35,458 nucleotides of DNA from Isotricha intestinalis (lineage: Eukaryota > Ciliophora > Litostomatea > Vestibuliferida > Isotrichidae). A model generated the notes under the pieces. It made no database searches. It saw only the letters and a program-made list of their open reading frames with translations, and had not been told where the DNA came from. The first letter of the stretch is position 1. Every line of letters starts with the position of its first letter. The stretch covers positions 1 through 35,458 of the forward strand of contig JAJJLU010003722.1 of NCBI GenBank assembly GCA_023807065.1, in the 5' to 3' direction. Below, piece after piece: positions 26,645 through 33,938 of this stretch. The translations under genes were made by a program, and so were the position numbers.

Positions 26645-28231
26645 TTAAGTACCTATTCCTTCTATTAAATCATTTTTCCATTGACCTTCATAAATATTAC
26701 CATTATTATAAAACATTTTACCATATCCTTCTTTGTTATTATTTTTCCATTCTCCATCATATTTACTACCATTATTATAATAAAAAGTACCTTTACCTTC
26801 TTTTTTATTATTTTTCCATACTCCATCATATCTCTGTCCATTAGCATATATATAAGTACCTTTTCCTTCTCTCAAATCATTTTTCCATTCTCCATCATAT
26901 TTATCACCATTATTATAATATAATATTCCTTTACCTTCTTTTTTATTATTTTTCCATTCTCCCTCATATTTATCGCCATTAATATAAGTTTTTATTCCTT
27001 TTCCTTCTTTTTTTCCATTCAAAATTTGACCTTCATATACATCACCATTTTTTGAATATTTTTTCAAATAACCAGTCATTAGACTTTTATCATTTTTCCA
27101 TTCTCCATCATATTTATCACCATTATTATAATAAAATATACCTTTTCCTTCTCTCAAATCATTTTTCCATTCTCCATCGTATTTATCACCATTACTATAA
27201 TATAATATACCTTTTCCTTCTTTTTTATTATTTTTCCATTCTCCATCATATTTATCTCTTGTTTTATAATATTGAATTCCTTTTCCTTCTCTTTTTTTAT
27301 TTTTATAATCTCCGATATATTTACAAAGCCTAAATTTTTCTTCTTCATCATCAAATATTGATATTGATTTTGATAAATTATTACTGTCACTAATGATTGA
27401 ATCACAAGTTGTATTTGATAAATTTGAAATACTATTTTTCATAGGATTTGAAATTATTGAATCAGAATCAAATAATAAACTTTTTTTTATTCTTTCATTA
27501 ATTTGCAAATTTTCAATAATTTTTAATCTTTTATTTGGTTGACAAACAAATGTTGCTTTAATTATATTAAATAAATCGTCAGAGTAATGTGAATCTCTTA
27601 ACTGTGGGTTAGACAATAAATTTTGAACTTTTACAATACTTCCTTTTTCATTATTATTTTTTAAATCTGTTATTTCAAAAAGAGTTAATCCTATATCAAA
27701 AAGTTCAGAAAAATAAAATTCATTATTTTCAATTTTTGACTTTAAAGTATCGATTTTTTCAATTGCAAAATCTCCTATTTTAATGTTATTATCTTCAGTT
27801 AAAAATATATTACTTGGTTTAATGTTCCTATGAATTATTTTTTTTTCATCAATATATTTTATAGCATTACAAATTTGAGAAAACCATTTAAAAACTTGTT
27901 TTTCAGAAAAAAGGGTTTTTGTTTCTTTATTTTTTATGATTTTTTTTTCTAAATCACTTCCTTCTAGATATTCCATTATTATATAAGCACATGAATTAGG
28001 AAAATAAAAATCATTGTATTTAATGATGTTTGGATGATTTAAATTTGGTAACATTGTCCCTTCTTTAGAAATTAATTTTTTATTTTCATCAGTCAATTTT
28101 TCTACATTTATTTCTTTTATTACATATTTTTCTTTGGTTTTTATATTTTCAGATAAATATAATTTTCCATAACTATTTTCAGACAAAATTCTAAGAATTT
28201 TATATTGTTGATTTAGAATCAACCTGTTCAT
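26645..28231 (-). CDS. Pseudokinase fused to ten MORN repeats
   Basis: Residues about 8-250 have a protein-kinase fold related to NEK-like kinases, but key catalytic parts are changed. The glycine loop is degenerate (LSENSYGKLYL). The VAIK lysine is kept (VIK, Lys39). HRD has become HRN (134-136, Asp lost). DFG has become DFA (154-156). The activation segment and APE motif are missing, the chain running from DFAIEKI almost directly to SELFDIGLTLFEI. It is almost certainly inactive as a kinase. After a Ser/Asn-rich linker (about 255-298), residues 305-528 hold ten MORN repeats of 23 residues (YDGEWKNNKKEGKGILYYNNGD type); MORN arrays bind lipids or scaffold cortical and basal-body proteins. 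The fourth repeat is irregular (DKSLMTGYLKKYSKNGD). Ends in TAA right after GIGT. Confidence 0.92.
   Translation of the reverse strand: MNRLILNQQYKILRILSENSYGKLYLSENIKTKEKYVIKEINVEKLTDENKKLISKEGTMLPNLNHPNIIKYNDFYFPNSCAYIIMEYLEGSDLEKKIIKNKETKTLFSEKQVFKWFSQICNAIKYIDEKKIIHRNIKPSNIFLTEDNNIKIGDFAIEKIDTLKSKIENNEFYFSELFDIGLTLFEITDLKNNNEKGSIVKVQNLLSNPQLRDSHYSDDLFNIIKATFVCQPNKRLKIIENLQINERIKKSLLFDSDSIISNPMKNSISNLSNTTCDSIISDSNNLSKSISIFDDEEEKFRLCKYIGDYKNKKREGKGIQYYKTRDKYDGEWKNNKKEGKGILYYSNGDKYDGEWKNDLREGKGIFYYNNGDKYDGEWKNDKSLMTGYLKKYSKNGDVYEGQILNGKKEGKGIKTYINGDKYEGEWKNNKKEGKGILYYNNGDKYDGEWKNDLREGKGTYIYANGQRYDGVWKNNKKEGKGTFYYNNGSKYDGEWKNNNKEGYGKMFYNNGNIYEGQWKNDLIEGIGT
26650..27315 (-). repeat. 69-bp MORN-encoding tandem array
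   Basis: Ten coding units of about 69 bp. Non-adjacent copies are nearly identical at the DNA level: for example the blocks around 26873-26940 and 27152-27219 differ at only a few bases, which suggests duplication of multi-repeat blocks or gene conversion within the array. Confidence 0.85.
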
Positions 28232-28374
28232 TATTTATTATTAAAATACCTTTTTATATAGCATTTTATAGAAAAAGCATATCTACACAATAAATAAAAA
28301 TAAAAATGAAATTGAATTAAAAAAATATTTTCTAAATAATTAAAACATCATTTACCAAAAAATTAATAATAAAA

Positions 28375-29766
28375 ATGCAAAATTCAGAATTATCTTTTGG
28401 AAAACAAACATTCATAAACCATAAGAAAGCTGATCTTCATGATTTTTATGAAATCGAAGATGAAATAGGAACAGGTCGTTATTCTCGTTGTTATCGTGCA
28501 AAGAATAAAGAAACAGGACATTACTTTGCTTGTAAAGAACTTGAAAAAGGAAATTTGACAGATTATGAAACATTAATGTCAGAAATTGATATTTTAATAA
28601 AATTAGATCATCCAAATATAATTAAATTATATGAAATTTATGAAACTGACAAATATATTTACTTGATAATGGAATTATGCACAGGTGGAGAATTATTTAA
28701 TAGAATTATTCGTAAAACCGAAAATGGGGAAATTTTTAATGAAAGAGAAGCTGCGAATATTTTTCGTCAAATGATGTCAGCAATAGCATATTGTCATAGT
28801 AAGAAAGTAGCTCATAGAGATTTAAAACCTGAAAATTTACTTTTACTTGATGAATCACCTAATTCACCGATTAAAGTAATTGATTTTGGAATGAGTAAAA
28901 TATATAAAGAAAGTAGTGATCCAATGAGTGATTATGTTGGAACTGCTTTTTATATTAGTCCTGAAGTTTTAGAAGGAAAATATGATGCAAAATGTGATAT
29001 ATGGTCTGCTGGAGTAATTTTATATTTATTATTATCTGGATGTTTACCATTTGATGGAGAAAATGATGAAGAGGTTTTTAAAAAAATTAAAAGTCTAAAA
29101 TATGATTTTCCAAGTAATGAATGGGATAATATTTCAGATGAAGCTAAAGATTTAGTTAAAGGAATGTTATGTGAAGCTTCTTGTAGATTTGATGTTGAAC
29201 AAGTAATTAAACATACTTGGGTTAGAAAATTAGCACCTAATGCAAAACCATGGGAAAAAAATACAATAAATATAAATACTCTTAAAAGTTATGCAAAAAG
29301 TAATAAATTAAAACAAGCAACAATAACTTTCATTGCTTCAAGATTAAGTGAAAATAACTTACAAAAGTATAAAAATTCATTCCAGAAAATAGATATGAAA
29401 GGAAATGGAATGTTGGATATGGAAGAAATGAAAAAAGCAATAGGTAATAGAGGAGTCGTTGAAGAAATTTTTAGAAGTATTGATACTGATCATAGTGGTT
29501 CAATTGAATATACAAAATTTGTAGCTGCTAATATGGATAAAAATCTATATTTAGATACAGCAAGATTAAAAGATGCTTTTAAATTATTTGATTTGGACCA
29601 AAATGGAAAAATATCTAAAGAAAACATTAAAGATGTACTTAAAATTAAAGAAGGAGATAGTGAACTTACTAATTTATTTGAAAAATATGATATTGATAAA
29701 GATGGACAATTAAGTTTTGATGAATTTGAAAATATGATGAATGAAGAATTAGAATTGGATGATTAA
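28375..29766 (+). CDS. Calcium-dependent protein kinase (CDPK)
   Basis: Ser/Thr kinase fused to a calmodulin-like domain, 463 residues. The kinase domain is about 25-284: Gly loop GTGRYSRC, Lys54 (FACKE), Glu70 region, HRDLKPEN (147-154), DFG (170-172), SPE (195-197). The gatekeeper is Met99 (LIMEL). An autoinhibitory junction (NINTLKSYAKSNKLKQATIT) follows, then four EF-hand loops. EF1 is at 340-351 and EF4 at 439-450 (DIDKDGQLSFDE), both with Glu at position 12. EF2 at 370-381 and EF3 at 406-417 have Lys and Asn there, so calcium binding is likely weakened in the middle pair. The kinase should be active and calcium-switched. The N terminus (MQNSELS) has no Met-Gly, so no myristoylation: probably cytosolic. 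The gene is divergent from the pseudokinase, 143 bp apart. CDPKs occur in plants, ciliates, apicomplexans and some other protists. Confidence 0.96.
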   Translation: MQNSELSFGKQTFINHKKADLHDFYEIEDEIGTGRYSRCYRAKNKETGHYFACKELEKGNLTDYETLMSEIDILIKLDHPNIIKLYEIYETDKYIYLIMELCTGGELFNRIIRKTENGEIFNEREAANIFRQMMSAIAYCHSKKVAHRDLKPENLLLLDESPNSPIKVIDFGMSKIYKESSDPMSDYVGTAFYISPEVLEGKYDAKCDIWSAGVILYLLLSGCLPFDGENDEEVFKKIKSLKYDFPSNEWDNISDEAKDLVKGMLCEASCRFDVEQVIKHTWVRKLAPNAKPWEKNTININTLKSYAKSNKLKQATITFIASRLSENNLQKYKNSFQKIDMKGNGMLDMEEMKKAIGNRGVVEEIFRSIDTDHSGSIEYTKFVAANMDKNLYLDTARLKDAFKLFDLDQNGKISKENIKDVLKIKEGDSELTNLFEKYDIDKDGQLSFDEFENMMNEELELDD

Positions 29767-30229
29767 AAGCTTTTGATAATTTATTTTATAAATTAATCTT
29801 TTTATAAATGATATCATTTAGTTATTTTTGATTTATTTGTTGAGTTTAAATGATTGATATATAAATTAATAATTAAATTATTCTTTTTATGATATTTTAA
29901 TCTTAAAAAAACCTAGATGAAAAAACATTATTTTTATAGAATAAAGTAAATCAAAAAAGTACTTATATAAATATTTTTAATTTATTTTTAATTTAATTAT
30001 AATTGTATAAAATAATTATATTTTAATCAATTATTTAATATTATGAAAAAGGTAAACTAGTATTCGGATTTTATTAAAAAACAATTTATAATTTGATATT
30101 TTTATAAATTTGAAATAATTAATTAAACATTGATTTACTTCATTAAAAGTTAATTTAATTTGAAAAAGAATATATGTAAGGATAAATTATTATTTATGTT
30201 ACGACTATAAATAATTTAAAAATAAATTA
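29767..30229. other. Gene-free AT-rich stretch
   Basis: Contains the 3' region of the CDPK gene and the leader of the first biotin-ligase-like gene, both on the plus strand. I see only A/T runs with a few GC dinucleotides (for example TTCGGATTT near 30063) and no ORF, RNA-like fold or repeat that I would call. Confidence 0.6.
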
Positions 30230-31018
30230 ATGGGATGTGTGTGTTTAAAAGCAACAGAAAATGAAAAAGAAAATGAAATAAAATATGCTAAAAAAACACA
30301 AGAAAATATTATTAATGAAAACTTAGAAGAAACAGAAAAAAAAGTTTTAAAAGGAGGAAAGAATATATTATCTAATAAAAAGGACATTTTTGAAGTAATT
30401 CATAAAGAAAGTGTAACAAGTACAATGCCAGAATCAAATGATTATATAGATAAAATGGATGTAAAAAAACCATTTATATTTAATGCTGATGAACAAACAC
30501 AAGGAAAAGGAACAGGAAATAGAAAATGGAACAGTAGTATAAAAGGAAATGTTTATACAACAACATGTATTCCTGAACATATGATACCTGAAAAATTAAA
30601 AGATCTTCAAATTTTTAATAAAATTGTGTCTTTATCAATTGTTAATAAATTAAATGATATTGAAAAAAACTCTTTTTTCGTTAAACAACCAAATGATATT
30701 TTATGTAAAGATGGTTGTAAAATGGGAGGAATTTTAATAAAACCTTATAATGGTTTTTATACTATTGGTTTTGGTGTTAATCTTGTTGGAAAACCTGAAG
30801 AAGATCAAATGAGAGAAGGAGGAAAAAAACCTTGTTTTCTTGCTTTCCATACTCAAAAAAATGTACCCAGAGCATTAGATTTTTCTATTGATGTTTCTTA
30901 TAAAATTTTAGAATATTTAAATTTTACATTTGAAGAAATACAAAAAGAATATTTTAGTCATGAATTAACGAGTAATATCCTTATTGGAGGAGTAATTAAA
31001 AATTTTATTAAAAAATAG
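30230..31018 (+). CDS. Biotin-protein-ligase-like paralogue with acylation motif and no C-terminal domain
   Basis: BirA/LplA-superfamily catalytic domain at about 52-235: QTQGKGTGNRKWNSS (biotinyl-AMP loop, 89-103), VKQPNDI (151-157; the usual Trp of KWPND is Gln), KMGGIL with the conserved Lys164, and GFGVNL. The protein differs from its neighbour in two ways. The N terminus is MGCVCLKATENEKE, a textbook dual-acylation signal (Gly2 for myristate, Cys3 and Cys5 for palmitate), followed by about 45 hydrophilic residues, so it is predicted to be membrane-tethered. The small C-terminal domain is absent, the chain ending in an unrelated basic tail (GGVIKNFIKK). It may be a weak ligase, a biotin or lipoate sensor, or inactive. 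The only gene here ending in TAG. Tandem paralogue of the next gene, 167 bp away. Confidence 0.85.
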   Translation: MGCVCLKATENEKENEIKYAKKTQENIINENLEETEKKVLKGGKNILSNKKDIFEVIHKESVTSTMPESNDYIDKMDVKKPFIFNADEQTQGKGTGNRKWNSSIKGNVYTTTCIPEHMIPEKLKDLQIFNKIVSLSIVNKLNDIEKNSFFVKQPNDILCKDGCKMGGILIKPYNGFYTIGFGVNLVGKPEEDQMREGGKKPCFLAFHTQKNVPRALDFSIDVSYKILEYLNFTFEEIQKEYFSHELTSNILIGGVIKNFIKK

Positions 31019-31185
31019 AATCATTATAAATTATTAAGATTTTTTATTAATAAATTGTAAGAAATCTTTGCAATAAAATTTTTAATTATAAAACATCTAA
31101 AAAAAACTAAATAATCCCTAAAAAACAAAAATCCAAAAATATATTTATTATATATTATTATAAAAATCCCTTATAATCAAAAAAA

Positions 31186-31920
31186 ATGGAACAAGAAATC
31201 CCATTTAATAAAATTCATAAAGAACAAATAGAATCAACAATTCCAGTATCTCAAGAAATGATAAAAAATGATTCTAACATTGAAAATTTTCTTTTAAATT
31301 GTGATGAGCAAACACAAGGAAGAGGAAGTGGAGATCGTAAATGGTCAAGTTCTCAAATAGGAAATGTATATTCAACCTTTAATTTAAGGAAAAAATATAT
31401 TCCTGAAAAAATATTAAAATTAACACCATATATAATAGCAATAACAATAGTAGAAAAATTGAATTCATATTCAGAGGATAAATTTTGTATAAAATGGCCA
31501 AATGATATTTTATGTAAAGATGGTGGAAAAGTCTGTGGAATTTTAGTGGATAAATTTGAAGATTTTTATATGCTAAGTTTTGGAGTTAATTTAGTTTATG
31601 CTCCTCCAATGACAGAAATAAGAGAAGGTGGAAGAGCTCCTTGTCATTTAGGAAATCACTCTAAAAATGTTCCAAAAGCTTTTGATTTCTCAGTTGAAGT
31701 TTGCAATGAAATTTGTAAAAAATTATGCAGTTTTAATCCTGAAGATGTTATTCAACAATGGAAAAAATATGGTAATATGGATATTTTAATTAAAAAAAGA
31801 GGAGAAGAAAATGGAGAAGATTACAAACAACTTGAGTTAACTGATGAAGGATTTTTGAAAGTTTCTGATAAAGAAGGTAAAGAAGAGATTCTTAAACCTG
31901 AATTTCCTTTTCTTAAATAA
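31186..31920 (+). CDS. Biotin--protein ligase (holocarboxylase synthetase type)
   Basis: A 244-residue ligase that activates biotin with ATP and attaches it to a lysine of carboxylases. The catalytic domain has EQTQGRGSGDRKWSSS (41-56), IKWPNDILCKDGGKVCGILV (102-121, with the conserved Lys115), and SFGVNL. A C-terminal BPL_C-type domain is present: QQWKKYGNMDI, then a strand with LELTDEGFLKVSDKEG. The N terminus has no regulatory DNA-binding domain and no targeting peptide, so it is probably a cytosolic monofunctional ligase. Shared with its neighbour is a loop REGGR/KxPC(H/F)L near 146-154, suggesting both descend from one gene by tandem duplication. This copy keeps every motif and is the likely functional enzyme. 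Confidence 0.92.
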   Translation: MEQEIPFNKIHKEQIESTIPVSQEMIKNDSNIENFLLNCDEQTQGRGSGDRKWSSSQIGNVYSTFNLRKKYIPEKILKLTPYIIAITIVEKLNSYSEDKFCIKWPNDILCKDGGKVCGILVDKFEDFYMLSFGVNLVYAPPMTEIREGGRAPCHLGNHSKNVPKAFDFSVEVCNEICKKLCSFNPEDVIQQWKKYGNMDILIKKRGEENGEDYKQLELTDEGFLKVSDKEGKEEILKPEFPFLK

Positions 31921-32027
31921 ACTGAATTTTTGAAATAATTACATTAAAAATAAAAAACATAATATTCTATTTTTAAAAGAACTTTAATAAAATTTAATAT
32001 GTAAAACCTTGATTTTTTAAGTTATGT

Positions 32028-33818
32028 TTAATTCCAAAATTTAATTGTTGAATCATCTGAACAAGAAATAATAATTCCATTATCCAATCCTATAATATCA
32101 TATATTTCTCCTTTATGAGCACTTTCTTTAGATTTAATTTTAATTAAATCATAATTTTCAAATTTATAATTTATTAAACAATATTTATTATTTTCAAATG
32201 CTCCAATAAGAATTGTTCCATTTATTAATTCAATGATAGAATATACATAATTTAAAGTTGGAACTATATTTTTTATTATTTGATGATTAATAATATTGAT
32301 TAAATAAATTCCTTTATTATTCTCATATCCACCGATTAACAATGAATTATCATTAATCAAATGCATTGAATTTTTACTATAATTACAATCAATATTTTCA
32401 ATTTTTTGAATTAAAGAAAAATTTTTTTTTAAATTCCAAAATATAATAAATTTATCTTCACAAGAAGAAGAAACAATTTCATTTTCATTTATTAATAAAA
32501 TATTAGTATCACTATTATCTATGTTCCCAATAAATATAGTTTGAATACAATAGAAATTTTTATTTTTTTCATTTTCTTCCCAAACTTTCATTGTTAAATC
32601 TGAAGAACAAGAAATTAATTTATTATCATAAGTTTCTAAAATCTTTAAAACAGAATTATCATGTCCAATTAAAGTTTGAATGACTATATATTTATTTTCA
32701 GGAAGTAATTTGATTATTTTTATTAATTTATCATAAGAACAAGTTACAATATTTTTATTCCTTAATTGAGTATGATAAAAAATTGAATTTGAATGTTCTT
32801 TTATTATTAAATCTGGAGTATAATTTGTTTTATTGTATATTATTAAATTTGAATCTGAAGAACAAGAAGATAATCTTCCATCTTCTAAAAATAAAATATT
32901 ATAAACATAACTTGAATGTTCTTTTAATGTTTTAAAATTATTTTCTAAATTATAACTTATTTTCCTATTTATATTCTTTTTTTCTTTCATTAAATAAATA
33001 CTTTGATAAATTAATTGATGAAAATGCTTTAATTTTGTTAACATATTTTCTCCTTTAAAACTATGATTAAAAAAATCCTTTTTTAAATATTTTACATTAT
33101 TAATCACATTTAAAATTATTTCTCCATTTTTATCTTTTTTATAATTACGAAGAATTAATTGATTTAAAATTAATAAATTTTTATTCATTTCATAATAACT
33201 ATCAAATTCTTTTTTAAATTGTTCAATTGTTAAATTAAATAAAGTTCTCATTCTTTCTAATCCAAAAAAAGCTTTTGAAATATTATCATCTAAAATATTT
33301 TTATCATTTTGATTCAATCCAATATTAATGAATGAAGTTATTTTATGCTTTTTATGTTCATCACAATCACAACAAAAACTTTTTTGACAATCTATACAAA
33401 AATTTATTAAATTTTCTCCATGTCTAATACAATAATCATCGAATTTTTTCATGTCAATTAAATTTTCTTTTTTTAATCCTTTACAATTTTTATGTTTAAA
33501 TTCACATTCTTCATTTCTACAAACATATTTTTGACATTCAGGACAAAAAAATAATTTAATTTTATTATTTTTTTCATTTAATTTACAAAAATAACAATTT
33601 TGATTTTCTAATTCAATACTTTTTGATTTTAATAAGAATTCATTAATTGGAATATTTTTTAGTGAATGTCCATTTCTACATATTGAATTTATCACAAATT
33701 TCCCATTCTTTTCTTTTATATTTATTAAAGGAATTAAATTACAATTATTCATATAACATCTTATATTTCCTGATTCATTTAAAAGTGAAGGAAATGAAGT
33801 TCTATTTTTATCACTCAT
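32028..33818 (-). CDS. B-box zinc finger protein with WD40 repeats, 596 aa
   Basis: The N-terminal 125 residues hold three Cys/His clusters (CYMNNC, CYFCKL...FFCPECQKYVC, CEFKHKNC) that look like atypical zinc-binding modules. A B-box type finger follows at about 127-160 (CIRHGENLINFCIDCQKSFC, CDCDEHKKHKI). Residues 165-295 are helical, as in the coiled coil after B-boxes of TRIM proteins. Residues about 297-596 are WD40-like repeats (LKEHSSYVYNILFLEDGRLS, LIGHDNSVLKILETYDNKLI, SAHKGEIYDIIGLDNGIIIS, SDDSTIKFW). No canonical RING is evident, so ligase activity should not be assumed; the propeller is probably a protein-binding module. The propeller ends exactly at the stop (TIKFWN, TAA), so the full fold is encoded. 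Partner and function unknown. Confidence 0.87.
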   Translation of the reverse strand: MSDKNRTSFPSLLNESGNIRCYMNNCNLIPLINIKEKNGKFVINSICRNGHSLKNIPINEFLLKSKSIELENQNCYFCKLNEKNNKIKLFFCPECQKYVCRNEECEFKHKNCKGLKKENLIDMKKFDDYCIRHGENLINFCIDCQKSFCCDCDEHKKHKITSFINIGLNQNDKNILDDNISKAFFGLERMRTLFNLTIEQFKKEFDSYYEMNKNLLILNQLILRNYKKDKNGEIILNVINNVKYLKKDFFNHSFKGENMLTKLKHFHQLIYQSIYLMKEKKNINRKISYNLENNFKTLKEHSSYVYNILFLEDGRLSSCSSDSNLIIYNKTNYTPDLIIKEHSNSIFYHTQLRNKNIVTCSYDKLIKIIKLLPENKYIVIQTLIGHDNSVLKILETYDNKLISCSSDLTMKVWEENEKNKNFYCIQTIFIGNIDNSDTNILLINENEIVSSSCEDKFIIFWNLKKNFSLIQKIENIDCNYSKNSMHLINDNSLLIGGYENNKGIYLINIINHQIIKNIVPTLNYVYSIIELINGTILIGAFENNKYCLINYKFENYDLIKIKSKESAHKGEIYDIIGLDNGIIISCSDDSTIKFWN

Positions 33819-33938
33819 AAATTTTATTATTTATCAGAAAAAAAATTTATTTAAAAAAGAAATTATAATAATTATTAAATTTAATTTTATTTAACTTGTA
33901 TATTTTATATTATTTGTAAATAGAAATATATATTATAT

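Noticed and set aside
26650..27315. Regularly spaced repeats resembling a CRISPR array
   Set aside because: Units are 69 bp, in frame, and encode MORN repeats; there are no unique spacers, and the genome is eukaryotic.
32028..33818. Calling the B-box/WD40 protein an active TRIM-type ubiquitin ligase
   Set aside because: No canonical RING or U-box is visible in the N-terminal Cys clusters.
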